Source: Hyphomicrobiales bacterium
Lineage (GTDB): Bacteria; Pseudomonadota; Alphaproteobacteria; Rhizobiales; Rhizobiaceae
Assembly: GCA_900473045.1 (NCBI GenBank)
Contig: UCKS01000003.1
Coordinates: 60,584 to 124,583 of the forward strand
Reading direction: 5' to 3'
DNA length: 64,000 nucleotides
Below, piece by piece: positions 54,156-62,827 of this stretch (positions within the stretch are counted from its first letter, which is position 1; each line of letters begins with the position of its first letter). The notes beneath the pieces are model-generated. The model had not been told where the DNA came from and did not search any database. It worked only from the letters and a program-made list of their open reading frames with translations. Made by a program: the position numbers and the translations under genes.

Positions 54156-54533
54156 TCAATGCGGAGCAGGAGCAGCCTTGCCGCTGAGCTTGGCCGCAAT
54201 CTCGTGAATCTGCGATGTCACCTCGGAGAGGGCCGAAGCCAGAGCATCCTCGTTCTTCTGCTGATCGGACAAGGTCGCGGCGCGGCCCTGTCTCAGGCCA
54301 TCGGCCTCTTCATTAAGGTTTTTCAGTTTGCGGTTCACTTCGCTGAGCTCGTCCATCACCATGATGCCGGCCATCACGGTCAGCCGCAGGTCGCCGATCT
54401 CGCCGAACTGGCTTTTCAGATGATTGACATACTGGTCGAAGCGGGTGGCCAGTTCGGTCAGGTGATCTTCCTGGCCCTCCTCGCATGCCATGCGATAGGC
54501 CTTGCCGTCGATCGTCACCGTTACTTGTGCCAT
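54156..54533 (-). CDS. zapA: Cell division protein ZapA
   Basis: 125-aa ZapA, which crosslinks FtsZ filaments at midcell. The N-terminal head MAQVTVTIDGKAYRMACEEGQEDHL and coiled-coil tail (VMDELSEVNRKLKNLNEEADGLRQ) are typical of the alphaproteobacterial form, which is a little longer than that of E. coli. It follows the DUF4164 gene by 30 nt on the same strand. It adds to the division-related genes of the window (ctrA, ftsH, tol-pal). Confidence 0.92.
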   Translation of the reverse strand: MAQVTVTIDGKAYRMACEEGQEDHLTELATRFDQYVNHLKSQFGEIGDLRLTVMAGIMVMDELSEVNRKLKNLNEEADGLRQGRAATLSDQQKNEDALASALSEVTSQIHEIAAKLSGKAAPAPH

Positions 54534-54563
54534 ACGTCACCTGACCCGCAGGCTGACCGCGCC

Positions 54564-54836
54564 TTAGCGGTCCAGCACTGCCCTTATCGTTTCCATGGCC
54601 GTCACCAGACGGCGCGAGACTTCGCGGTTGACTTCCTCAAGGCGGTTTGCCCGGAATTGCGACTGGTCGAGCTCCTGGGCAAGCCGCGACCGGTCGGTGT
54701 TGACACGCCGCACTTCACCTTCGATCTCGCCGCGATCCCGCTCCCGGTCGAACCGTCCATCAATGGCATTTTCGAGGCTGCTCAATGCATCACGCAACTC
54801 GTCGATCGCCGCCTTGACTGTCTTTCCTGCCGCCAT
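54564..54836 (-). CDS. DUF4164 coiled-coil protein
   Basis: 90-aa, fully helical coiled-coil protein (DRGEIEGEVRRVNTDRSRLAQELDQSQFRANRLEEVNREVSRRL) of the rhizobial DUF4164 type. The ATG at 54836 has AGGA 7 nt ahead; a GTG just upstream is too close. It lies directly upstream of zapA in one operon, which suggests a role in Z-ring work, not yet shown. Confidence 0.8.
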   Translation of the reverse strand: MAAGKTVKAAIDELRDALSSLENAIDGRFDRERDRGEIEGEVRRVNTDRSRLAQELDQSQFRANRLEEVNREVSRRLVTAMETIRAVLDR

Positions 54837-55174
54837 CACGCTTTCCTGATACGCGCCAGGCCGCGTCGAATCGCCGCCCGGAGCCTGTATTTCAAGCCAA
54901 TCACACTAATAAACCCATTCGGCAAGTGTTCACAACGCCGACGGCCCGCACAGACTGCGGAACCTGTGGATCACGATTTTTAAATCGATTAGCATACTTC
55001 ATGCCCACATGCACGGATTACGCGGAAAACACGCTGAAAAGCGCCTTCCAGCCCTGTCAAAAGGCCCGTATTTGTTGACTCCGTCGAAGCAGGTGCTATG
55101 TGTCAGCCGCTTCTCATACGGTCTTTGGAGGATAGAGACCGTCCCCTGTCCACCGAACTCAAGCGGAACAGACA
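54837..55174 (+). promoter_or_regulatory. Divergent zapA operon / tkt region with tkt promoter
   Basis: 338 bp without a gene. GTTGAC (55074-55079) and CTATGT (55096-55101), 16 nt apart, form a good rhizobial-type promoter for tkt. It would give a leader of about 65 nt. No operator or hairpin of note was seen. Confidence 0.55.
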
Positions 55175-57157
55175 ATGATCTCTCGCGAAAATCACGACCG
55201 GATGGCAAATGCAATCCGATTCCTCTCCATGGATGCCGTTGAAAAGGCCAATTCCGGCCATCCCGGCTTGCCCATGGGTGCTGCCGACGTGGCAACGGTG
55301 CTATTCTCCCGTTACCTGAAATTCGATCCGAAGGCGCCGCTCTGGGCAGACCGCGATCGTTTCGTCCTGTCAGCCGGCCATGGCTCGATGCTGCTCTACT
55401 CGCTGCTCTATCTGACGGGCTACGAGGACATGACCATCGAGGACATCAAGCAGTTCCGCCAGCTCGGCTCCAAGACCGCCGGCCATCCGGAATATGGTCA
55501 TGCCTCCGGCATCGAGACCACCACCGGTCCGCTCGGCCAGGGCATTGCCAATGCCGTCGGCATGGCGATCGCCGAGCGCAAGCTCGAAGAAGAGTTCGGC
55601 AGCGATCTGCAGAACCACTTCACCTATGTGCTCTGCGGCGACGGCTGCCTGATGGAAGGCATCAGCCACGAAGCCATCGCGCTGGCCGGCCATCTCAAGC
55701 TCAACAAGCTGGTGCTGTTCTGGGACGACAACAACATCACCATCGACGGCGCCGTTTCGCTGTCGGATTCGACTGACCAGATCGCCCGCTTCCAGGCCGT
55801 TCACTGGAACACGATCCGCGTCGACGGTCATGATCCGGACCAGATCGCAGCCGCGATCGAGGAAGCCCACAAGTCCGACCGCCCGACCTTCATCGCCTGC
55901 AAGACAACGATCGGTTTTGGCGCACCCAACAAGCAGGGCACCCACAAGGTCCACGGCTCGCCGCTCGGCGCCGAGGAAATTGCAGCCACCCGCAAGGCGC
56001 TGAACTGGGAAACCCCGGCTTTCGAAACCCCGGCAGACGTTCTCGACGCCTGGCGCACAGCCGGTGGTCGCTCAGTCGATGCACGCAAGGCCTGGGAAGG
56101 CCGCCTGGCATCGACCGAAGCCGGCAAGAAGTCCGAGTTTACCCGCCGCTTTGCCGGCGTGCTCCCGGGCAATCTCGATGCCGCCATCGACACCTACAAG
56201 AAGAAGCTGGCCGATGCCCCTCCGGCAATCGCCACCCGCAAGGCATCCGAAGATGCGCTCGAAGTCATCAACGGCATCGTGCCGGAAATGCTCGGCGGTT
56301 CGGCTGACCTGACGCCGTCCAACAATACCAAGACCAGCCAGATGAAATCGATCACCCCGACCGATTTCTCCGGCCGTTACATGCACTGGGGCATCCGCGA
56401 ACACGGCATGGCCGCTGCCATGAACGGCATCACGCTGCACGGCGGCCTGATCCCGTACTCTGGCGGCTTCATGATCTTCTCGGACTACTGCCGTCCGTCT
56501 ATCCGTCTTGCCGCACTGATGGGCATTCGCGTCATCCACGTCCTGACGCACGATTCGATCGGCGTCGGCGAAGATGGCCCGACGCATGAGCCGGTCGAGC
56601 ACATGGCAGCCCTGCGTGCCATCCCGAACCTCCTGATGTTCCGGCCGGCCGATGCGGTGGAAACCGCCGAATGCTGGCAGCAGGCCCTGAAGGAACAGCA
56701 CCGTCCATCCGGCCTGGCGCTGACCCGCCAGAACCTGGCACCAGCGCGCCTGACCTATTCGGCCGAAAACCTCTCAGCCAAGGGTGCCTATGAGCTGATC
56801 GCAGCCGACAACGCCAAGGTTTCCATCTTCGCCTCCGGCTCGGAAGTCGAACTCGCCGTCAAGGCCGCAGCCGAACTGAACGGCAAGGGCATTGCCACCC
56901 GCGTGGTTTCGGTTCCCTGCGTCGAACTGTTCCAGGAACAGCCGGACGATTACCGCAAGGCCGTCATCGGCACTGCGCCGGTCAAGATCGCTGCGGAAGC
57001 CGCAGTCCGCCAGGGCTGGGACTACTTCATCGGCAACGATGGCGATTTCGTCGGCATGCACTCGTTCGGCGCCTCCGGCCCGGCCAAGGATCTGTTCAAG
57101 CATTTCGGCATCACCTCGGACGCCATCGTCGCGGCTGCCGAAAAGAAGCTGGCCTGA
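55175..57157 (+). CDS. tkt: Transketolase
   Basis: 660-aa transketolase (usual length). Thiamine-diphosphate motif [34 protein letters not shown]-terminal [11 protein letters not shown] and [17 protein letters not shown], and C-terminal [19 protein letters not shown] plus [18 protein letters not shown] are all intact. It transfers two-carbon units in the pentose-phosphate and Calvin pathways. It starts the tkt-gap-pgk-fba carbon cluster; a hairpin at 57169 separates it from gap. Confidence 0.97.
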   Translation: MISRENHDRMANAIRFLSMDAVEKANSGHPGLPMGAADVATVLFSRYLKFDPKAPLWADRDRFVLSAGHGSMLLYSLLYLTGYEDMTIEDIKQFRQLGSKTAGHPEYGHASGIETTTGPLGQGIANAVGMAIAERKLEEEFGSDLQNHFTYVLCGDGCLMEGISHEAIALAGHLKLNKLVLFWDDNNITIDGAVSLSDSTDQIARFQAVHWNTIRVDGHDPDQIAAAIEEAHKSDRPTFIACKTTIGFGAPNKQGTHKVHGSPLGAEEIAATRKALNWETPAFETPADVLDAWRTAGGRSVDARKAWEGRLASTEAGKKSEFTRRFAGVLPGNLDAAIDTYKKKLADAPPAIATRKASEDALEVINGIVPEMLGGSADLTPSNNTKTSQMKSITPTDFSGRYMHWGIREHGMAAAMNGITLHGGLIPYSGGFMIFSDYCRPSIRLAALMGIRVIHVLTHDSIGVGEDGPTHEPVEHMAALRAIPNLLMFRPADAVETAECWQQALKEQHRPSGLALTRQNLAPARLTYSAENLSAKGAYELIAADNAKVSIFASGSEVELAVKAAAELNGKGIATRVVSVPCVELFQEQPDDYRKAVIGTAPVKIAAEAAVRQGWDYFIGNDGDFVGMHSFGASGPAKDLFKHFGITSDAIVAAAEKKLA

Positions 57158-57168
57158 TTTTCCCATTC

Positions 57169-57195
57169 GGAGCGCGTCCCGGCGCGCTCCGTTTT
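57169..57195 (+). terminator. Terminator-like hairpin between tkt and gap
   Basis: 8-bp stem (GGAGCGCG 57169-57176, CGCGCTCC 57183-57190) followed by GTTTT, 11 nt after the tkt stop. It probably reduces read-through into gap. Confidence 0.7.
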
Positions 57196-57229
57196 CCACA
57201 TAGAGACCTTAGACAGGGAGAGACCTGAA

Positions 57230-58240
57230 ATGACTGTAAAAGTTGCCATCAACGGCTTTGGCCGCATCGGCCGCAACGTCCTTCGCGCCATCGTCGAATC
57301 CGGCCGCACCGACATTGAAGTCGTCGCCATCAACGATCTCGGCCCTGTCGAGACCAATGCCCATCTGCTGCGCTACGATTCGATCCACGGCAAGTTCCCG
57401 GCCACCGTACAGGTCGAAGGCGACACGATCATTGTTGCCGGCGGCAAGCCGATCAAGGTCACGGCGATCAAGGATCCTGCGACCCTGCCGCATGCCGCCA
57501 TGGGCGTTGATATCGCTCTGGAATGCACCGGCATCTTCACCTCGCGCGACAAGGCTGCCCTGCACCTGCAGGCCGGTGCCAAGCGCGTCATCGTTTCAGC
57601 GCCTGCCGACGGTGCCGACCTGACCGTCGTCTTCGGCGTCAACCACAACGAACTGACCAAGGAACACCTGGTCATTTCCAACGCTTCCTGCACGACCAAC
57701 TGCCTGGTTCCGGTCGTCAAGACCCTGGACGACGTCGTCGGCATCGATCACGGTTTCATGACCACGATCCATTCCTACACCGGCGACCAGCCGACGCTCG
57801 ACACGATGCACAAGGACCTGTACCGCGCCCGCGCTGCAGCTTTGTCGATGATCCCGACCTCGACGGGCGCCGCCAAGGCCGTCGGTCTCGTGCTGCCGCA
57901 CCTCAAGGGCAAGCTCGACGGCACCTCGATCCGCGTTCCGACCCCGAACGTTTCGGTCGTCGACTTCAAGTTCGTCGCCAAGCGCGACACGACGGTTGCC
58001 GAAATCAACGGTGCGATCAAGGCGGCCGCCGACGGCGCGCTGAAGGGCATCCTCGGCTATACCGACGAGCAGCTGGTTTCCCGCGACTTCAACCATGACA
58101 GCCATTCCTCGATCTTCGCCAACGACCAGACCAAGGTTCTGGAAGGCAAGTTCGTCCGCATCCTGTCCTGGTACGACAATGAATGGGGCTTCTCCAACCG
58201 CATGGCCGACACGGCCGTTGCAATGGCAAAGCTGATCTAA
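57230..58240 (+). CDS. gap: Glyceraldehyde-3-phosphate dehydrogenase
   Basis: 336-aa type I GAPDH. NAD-binding N-terminus ([17 protein letters not shown]), catalytic C154 in [10 protein letters not shown], partner His in HSYTGDQ and C-terminal [13 protein letters not shown] are complete. It makes 1,3-bisphosphoglycerate, used by Pgk two genes on. A 72-bp gap with a hairpin separates it from tkt. Confidence 0.97.
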   Translation: MTVKVAINGFGRIGRNVLRAIVESGRTDIEVVAINDLGPVETNAHLLRYDSIHGKFPATVQVEGDTIIVAGGKPIKVTAIKDPATLPHAAMGVDIALECTGIFTSRDKAALHLQAGAKRVIVSAPADGADLTVVFGVNHNELTKEHLVISNASCTTNCLVPVVKTLDDVVGIDHGFMTTIHSYTGDQPTLDTMHKDLYRARAAALSMIPTSTGAAKAVGLVLPHLKGKLDGTSIRVPTPNVSVVDFKFVAKRDTTVAEINGAIKAAADGALKGILGYTDEQLVSRDFNHDSHSSIFANDQTKVLEGKFVRILSWYDNEWGFSNRMADTAVAMAKLI

Positions 58241-58303
58241 AGCGGCGTACCCGGCCCTGCTTGCAGGGCCGGGGTAAACTGCCGCGCAGAGATGGAGACT
58301 TCC

Positions 58304-58867
58304 ATGTTTCGGCGCCTTTCCCTCAAGACGGTACGCTGGCGTCCGCTCGAAGGGGAAGGGCTCGAACATCTGACGATCGGGCCTCGCGAGGCCGGTATCC
58401 GCGCTTCGAGCGTCCTGATCGGCGAACGCGGCCGCCGCCCCTACGGCGTCTGCTATACGATCGACTGCGATGCGGCCTGGACCGTAATGTCCTTCAGCAT
58501 CGAGACGACCGACGGCCTGCGGCTTGCCATGACATCCGACGGCAGGGGACACTGGCGTGATGCCGGCGGCACCCCTCTCCCAGCCTTTGACGGATGTATC
58601 GATATAGATCTTGCCGGAACGCCCTTCACCAATACCCTGCCGATCCGCCGCCTCGGCCTGAAGCCCGCAGATGGCACCACCAAGCTCACCATGCTCTTTG
58701 TGCCCTTCGATACGTTCGAGCCCTTTCCCGATGGCCAGAACTATACCTGCCTCGAAGAAGACCGGCTGTATCGATACGAGGCCGAGGACCGTTCATTCAC
58801 CGTCGAACTGCCGGTGGACGAAGACGGGCTGGTGATGGACTATCCCACCCTTTTCACGAGACTCTGA
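58304..58867 (+). CDS. DUF1089 putative glycolipid-binding protein
   Basis: 187-aa protein similar to the putative glycolipid-binding family (DUF1089, PF06475). It shows [67 protein letters not shown] and the C-terminal [40 protein letters not shown]. The start is the ATG at 58304, 6 nt after GGAG. It lies between gap and pgk in the same direction, 13 nt before pgk. Why it sits among glycolytic genes is unknown. Confidence 0.78.
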   Translation: MFRRLSLKTVRWRPLEGEGLEHLTIGPREAGIRASSVLIGERGRRPYGVCYTIDCDAAWTVMSFSIETTDGLRLAMTSDGRGHWRDAGGTPLPAFDGCIDIDLAGTPFTNTLPIRRLGLKPADGTTKLTMLFVPFDTFEPFPDGQNYTCLEEDRLYRYEAEDRSFTVELPVDEDGLVMDYPTLFTRL

Positions 58868-58880
58868 CCGGAGACCATCC

Positions 58881-60080
58881 ATGACTTTCAAGACCCTCGA
58901 CGACCTCACCGATATCGCCGGCAAGCGCGTGCTCGTCCGCGTCGATCTCAATGTGCCGGTCAAGGACGGCCAGGTGACGGACGCGACCCGCATCGAACGC
59001 GTCGTGCCGACCATCCGCGAACTCTCCGAAAAAGGCGCCAAGGTTATCCTGCTCGCCCATTTCGGCCGCCCGAAGGGTGAACCGGTCGCCGACATGTCGC
59101 TGTCGCTGATTGCGCCTGCCGTCGAAGACATCCTCGACCAGCGCGTCCATTTCGCTGCCGATTGCATCGGCGAGAAGGCCGCGACGGCAATTGCCGGCAT
59201 GAATGATGGCGATGTGCTGCTGCTGGAAAACACCCGCTTCCATAAGGGCGAAGAAAAGAACGACACAGAGTTCACCAAGGCGCTGGCCGCCAACGGCGAC
59301 ATCTATGTCAACGATGCCTTCTCCGCCGCCCACCGCGCCCATTCCTCGACCGAAGGCCTCGCCCGCCTGCTGCCGGCCTATGCCGGCCGCACCATGCAGG
59401 CCGAGCTTGAGGCCTTGGAAAAAGGCCTCGGCAATCCGAAGCGCCCGGTCGTTGCCATTGTCGGCGGCGCCAAGGTCTCCACCAAGATCGACCTGCTGAT
59501 GAACCTGGTGAAGAAGGTCGATGCGCTGGTCATCGGCGGCGGCATGGCCAATACCTTCATCGCCGCCCGCGGCACCAATGTCGGCAAGTCGCTGTGCGAA
59601 CATGACCTGGCCGAAACGGCCAAGCAGATCATGATCGAAGCAGCGACGGCCGGTTGCGCCATCGTCCTGCCGGTCGATGGCGTCGTGGCCCGCGAGTTCA
59701 AGGCTGGTGCCGACAACGAAGTGGTTGATATCGAAGCGATCCCGGCCGATGCCATGGTGCTCGACGTCGGACCGAAGTCGATCGCTGCCGTCAACGAATG
59801 GGTGAGCAAGGCCGAAACGCTGGTGTGGAACGGCCCACTCGGCGCATTTGAAATCGCTCCGTTCGACAAAGCCACCGTCGCCGTTGCCAAACATGCGGCT
59901 TCCCGCACCAAGAGCGGCGCTCTCGTCTCGGTCGCCGGCGGCGGCGATACGGTTTCGGCGATGAACCATGCCGGCGTTGCAGACGACCTGACATACGTCT
60001 CGACCGCCGGTGGCGCATTCCTGGAATGGATGGAAGGCAAGCCGCTGCCGGGCGTCGATATTCTGCACCAGCAGAAGTAA
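58881..60080 (+). CDS. pgk: Phosphoglycerate kinase
   Basis: 399-aa Pgk. N-terminal [15 protein letters not shown], substrate-binding LAHFGRPKG and [14 protein letters not shown], and C-terminal nucleotide site [13 protein letters not shown] with WNGPLGAFE are all present. It transfers phosphate between 1,3-bisphosphoglycerate and ADP. It follows the DUF1089 gene closely and ends at a strong terminator. Confidence 0.97.
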   Translation: MTFKTLDDLTDIAGKRVLVRVDLNVPVKDGQVTDATRIERVVPTIRELSEKGAKVILLAHFGRPKGEPVADMSLSLIAPAVEDILDQRVHFAADCIGEKAATAIAGMNDGDVLLLENTRFHKGEEKNDTEFTKALAANGDIYVNDAFSAAHRAHSSTEGLARLLPAYAGRTMQAELEALEKGLGNPKRPVVAIVGGAKVSTKIDLLMNLVKKVDALVIGGGMANTFIAARGTNVGKSLCEHDLAETAKQIMIEAATAGCAIVLPVDGVVAREFKAGADNEVVDIEAIPADAMVLDVGPKSIAAVNEWVSKAETLVWNGPLGAFEIAPFDKATVAVAKHAASRTKSGALVSVAGGGDTVSAMNHAGVADDLTYVSTAGGAFLEWMEGKPLPGVDILHQQK

Positions 60081-60117
60081 GCGCAAGCGCATGAACGAGC
60101 GCCAATCGTCTTTTCAG

Positions 60118-60143
60118 CCCCCGGCATCGCGCCGGGGGTTTTT
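60118..60143 (+). terminator. Terminator of pgk
   Basis: Perfect 8-bp GC stem (CCCCCGGC 60118-60125, GCCGGGGG 60131-60138), 5-nt loop and T5. Confidence 0.95.
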
Positions 60144-60194
60144 CGTTGCATCGCACCCAATTTTGGATGCAGTGCAAAATAATCCCAATCTTTC

Positions 60195-60221
60195 AAACGA
60201 TTAAATTTATTTTAATCGTTT
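60195..60221. promoter_or_regulatory. Operator-like inverted repeat upstream of fba
   Basis: Perfect 11-bp arms AAACGATTAAA (60195-60205) and TTTAATCGTTT (60211-60221) with a 5-nt spacer, 78 nt before the fba start. It also contains TTAA-N7-TTAA (60201-60215). It looks like a dimeric repressor operator (LacI-like symmetry); the regulator is unknown. Confidence 0.6.
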
Positions 60222-60298
60222 TAAACAATTTAACTTCCGTTTTCCTTGCCGTATTCTTCTGCTATCCGCGATCCATCAGGATAGTAAGGAGAACGCAT

Positions 60299-61324
60299 AT
60301 GAGCGAAAGACTGGAAGACATTGCAGCCGCCATGGTCGCCACCGGCAAGGGTCTACTGGCAGCCGACGAATCCACCGCAACGATCGGCAAGCGCTTCGAG
60401 ACGATCAACCTGACATCGACGGAAACGTCGCGCCGCGATTATCGCGAGATGCTGTTTCGCGTCGACGATGCGATGAAGGCCTATATTTCCGGCGTCATCC
60501 TCTATGAGGAAACCCTGTCCCAGAAGGCCGCCGACGGCACCCCGCTGGTCGATGTCATCCGCGCCGCCGGTGCCGTTCCCGGCATCAAGGTCGATACCGG
60601 CGCCAAGCCAATGGCAAAGTTTCCGGGCGAGACGATCACCGAAGGCCTCGATGGGCTCGCGGCTCGCTTGAAGGCCTATTATGATGCCGGCGCCCGCTTT
60701 GCCAAATGGCGCGGCGTGATCTCCATCTCCGACACCCTGCCGAGCTTCGGCGCCATCAAGGCCAATGCGCAGGCGCTCGCTCGCTACGCCGCCCTTTGCC
60801 AGGAAGCCGGCATCGTGCCGATCGTCGAGCCGGAAGTGCTGATGGACGGCGCACCGGGAACCCACTCCATCGAACGCTCGGAGGAAGTGACCGAACTGAC
60901 ATTGCGCATCGTGTTCAATGAGCTGAACGATGCCCGCGTCAGCCTCGAAGGCATGATCCTGAAGCCGAGCATGGTTATCGACGGCAAGAAGGCGCGCAAG
61001 GCTTCGGTCGCCGAAGTCGCCGAGCGCACTGTCAAGGTTCTGAAGCGCACCGTTCCATCCGCTGTTCCGGGCATCGCCTTTCTCTCCGGCGGCCAGTCCA
61101 CCGAAGAAGCAACGGCGCACCTCTCCGCCATGAAGGCCGGTTACGAGCTGCCATGGGGCATGACCTTTTCCTACGGCCGCGCCCTGCAGACCGAGGCGCT
61201 CAACGCCTGGGGCGGCAAGCCGGAAAATGTCGCCGCCGGCCAGCGCGCCTTCAGCCATCGCGCCGAGATGTGCAGCCTTGCCGCCAAGGGTGGCTGGAAG
61301 AAAGACCTCGAAAAAGCCGCGTAG
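60299..61324 (+). CDS. fba: Fructose-bisphosphate aldolase, class I
   Basis: 341-aa class I (Schiff-base) aldolase. The catalytic lysine is K222 in GMILKPSMVI. The N-terminus LEDIAAAMVATGKGLLAADESTATIGKRF and the LSGGQSTEEATAHL phosphate site are typical. It has no class II zinc motif. TAAGGAG lies before the ATG at 60299. It completes the tkt-gap-pgk-fba cluster but is a separate transcript, between the pgk terminator and its own at 61347, with a palindromic operator upstream. Confidence 0.96.
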   Translation: MSERLEDIAAAMVATGKGLLAADESTATIGKRFETINLTSTETSRRDYREMLFRVDDAMKAYISGVILYEETLSQKAADGTPLVDVIRAAGAVPGIKVDTGAKPMAKFPGETITEGLDGLAARLKAYYDAGARFAKWRGVISISDTLPSFGAIKANAQALARYAALCQEAGIVPIVEPEVLMDGAPGTHSIERSEEVTELTLRIVFNELNDARVSLEGMILKPSMVIDGKKARKASVAEVAERTVKVLKRTVPSAVPGIAFLSGGQSTEEATAHLSAMKAGYELPWGMTFSYGRALQTEALNAWGGKPENVAAGQRAFSHRAEMCSLAAKGGWKKDLEKAA

Positions 61325-61346
61325 CGTCACAGTTACGGAGGGGAGG

Positions 61347-61378
61347 AGCCCGGTTCGCGCAAGCGGCCGGGCTTTTTT
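61347..61378 (+). terminator. Terminator of fba
   Basis: 7-bp stem (AGCCCGG 61347-61353, CCGGGCT 61367-61373), 13-nt loop and T6. Confidence 0.88.
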
Positions 61379-61495
61379 ATCGCGCGAAGCCCATGATGGT
61401 CCTTCGATTGTCTGGGTGACAAAAATCGTGTTCGCGCAAACCCCGGCCCGCGCTATCCCTGATATGCGGTTGCGCATAGCGAAGGGAAAATCATC

Positions 61496-62416
61496 ATGAA
61501 CAGCGTTGCCTATGTCACCGTCGATGTCTTCACCAGCGCGCGGTTTTCCGGCAATCAGCTGGCCGTCATTCCCGACGCCGGCGGACTGACCAGCGCGCAG
61601 ATGCAGGATATCGCCGCCGAATTCCGCTATTCCGAAGTCACCTTCGTACTGCCGCCGCAAGACCCCGCCAACACGGCGCAAGTGCGGATATTCACCCCGA
61701 CGATGGAAATCCCGTTTGCCGGTCATCCCAATGTCGGCACGGCCTTCGTGCTTGGCAGACAGAACGATGTTTTCGGCCGTCCAACCGGCGACGTGCTCCG
61801 GCTCGAGGAGAAAGCCGGAATTGTCGAGGCAAAATTGACGCGCGATGCCGATGGGCACGTGCTTGGCGCGGGAATTTTCGCGCCGCAGTCACTATCGCTT
61901 GGGCCGCAGATCGACAGCGAAACCATCGCCCATTGCGCCTCGATCGGGGTAGCGGCGATATCCCTTGCGACACACGCCCCCGTGATTGCCTCTGTCGGGC
62001 TGCCCTTCGCGGTTGCCGAACTGGCCGATCTCGAAACGCTGGGCAAGGCCTGCCCGAACACTGCAGCCTTTGCCGAGGCCGGCCGGCGTTATTCGCCGCA
62101 CGACGAGCAGTTTGCGCTGTTTCTCTATGTCCGCCAGCCGGAAAATCGGTGGCATCTACACGCCCGCATGTTTGCGCCGCTCGATAATGTCATCGAAGAC
62201 CCGGCAACCGGCAGCGCATCGGGTGCACTGGGTGCGTTGTTGACCTCGCTGCTGCCGGACACGGACGCCGTCGTCGAGATCACCATCGAGCAGGGTGTCG
62301 AGATGGGCCGCAGAAGCGTGATCGGCGTGACGGCAGTGAAATCGAAGGGGCAGATTGAGAGCGTCCGGATAACCGGGAAATGCACCGCGGTGATGACCGG
62401 CACCATCCTCCTCTAG
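61496..62416 (+). CDS. PhzF-family isomerase-like protein
   Basis: 306-aa PhzF/diaminopimelate-epimerase-fold protein. The catalytic Glu is E47 (FRYSEVTFV), with FAGHPNVGTA and EDPATGSASGALGA as the phosphate-/substrate-binding loops. The family includes phenazine biosynthesis PhzF, but most members occur without phenazine genes, as here, and have unknown substrates. It is a stand-alone gene. The upstream 170 bp contain the fba terminator. Confidence 0.88.
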   Translation: MNSVAYVTVDVFTSARFSGNQLAVIPDAGGLTSAQMQDIAAEFRYSEVTFVLPPQDPANTAQVRIFTPTMEIPFAGHPNVGTAFVLGRQNDVFGRPTGDVLRLEEKAGIVEAKLTRDADGHVLGAGIFAPQSLSLGPQIDSETIAHCASIGVAAISLATHAPVIASVGLPFAVAELADLETLGKACPNTAAFAEAGRRYSPHDEQFALFLYVRQPENRWHLHARMFAPLDNVIEDPATGSASGALGALLTSLLPDTDAVVEITIEQGVEMGRRSVIGVTAVKSKGQIESVRITGKCTAVMTGTILL

Positions 62417-62467
62417 GGCCGGATCCGCGCCGGCACAATCATCGTGGCGATCCAGCGCTCGGAGACG

Positions 62468-62827
62468 TTACGACGCCGTTTGCCGCATCGCCTTTTCGAG
62501 ATCATTGCGATCGAAGGGTTTTTGCAGCACGCGCACCTGTTCAAATCCCTCCGCCAACCCGGCAGCGCCATATCCGCTGGCAAAGAGGAAGGCTATTCCG
62601 CGCTGACGCAGGATTTCGGCGATCGGAAAGGATTGTTTTCCGGCAAGGTTGATGTCGAGAACAGCAAAATCGATATCCGCAGTCTGTGCCATTTGCAGCG
62701 CCGGCTCCAACCGCATGGCGGGGCCGACCACATCGAAGCCAAGATCTGTCAGATAATCTTCCACAAGCATGGCGACGAGGGCTTCGTCCTCGACCAGCAG
62801 GACACGCTTTTTCCCTTGTCTATCCAC
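62468..62827 (-). CDS. Receiver-domain response regulator paired with HWE kinase
   Basis: 119-aa single receiver domain. The acidic pocket is LLVEDEAL; phospho-acceptor D58 (FAVLDINL), S84 of the switch position and K103 (VLQKPF) are present. I chose the GTG at 62827, which overlaps the kinase stop by 8 nt, so translation is coupled; the longer frame begins with TTG at 62878 inside the kinase gene. It lacks an output domain and probably acts by phosphate transfer or protein contact, like the short receivers beside HWE kinases. Confidence 0.85.
   Translation of the reverse strand: MDRQGKKRVLLVEDEALVAMLVEDYLTDLGFDVVGPAMRLEPALQMAQTADIDFAVLDINLAGKQSFPIAEILRQRGIAFLFASGYGAAGLAEGFEQVRVLQKPFDRNDLEKAMRQTAS

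Noticed and set aside
60353-61858. 501-codon open frame antisense to fba
   Set aside because: Antisense shadow running through fba and its terminator; composition (Gly/His/Asp/Arg-rich) is typical of such artefacts.
61496-62416. PhzF homologue as evidence of phenazine synthesis
   Set aside because: No other phz genes are present; the family is broad and mostly unrelated to phenazines.
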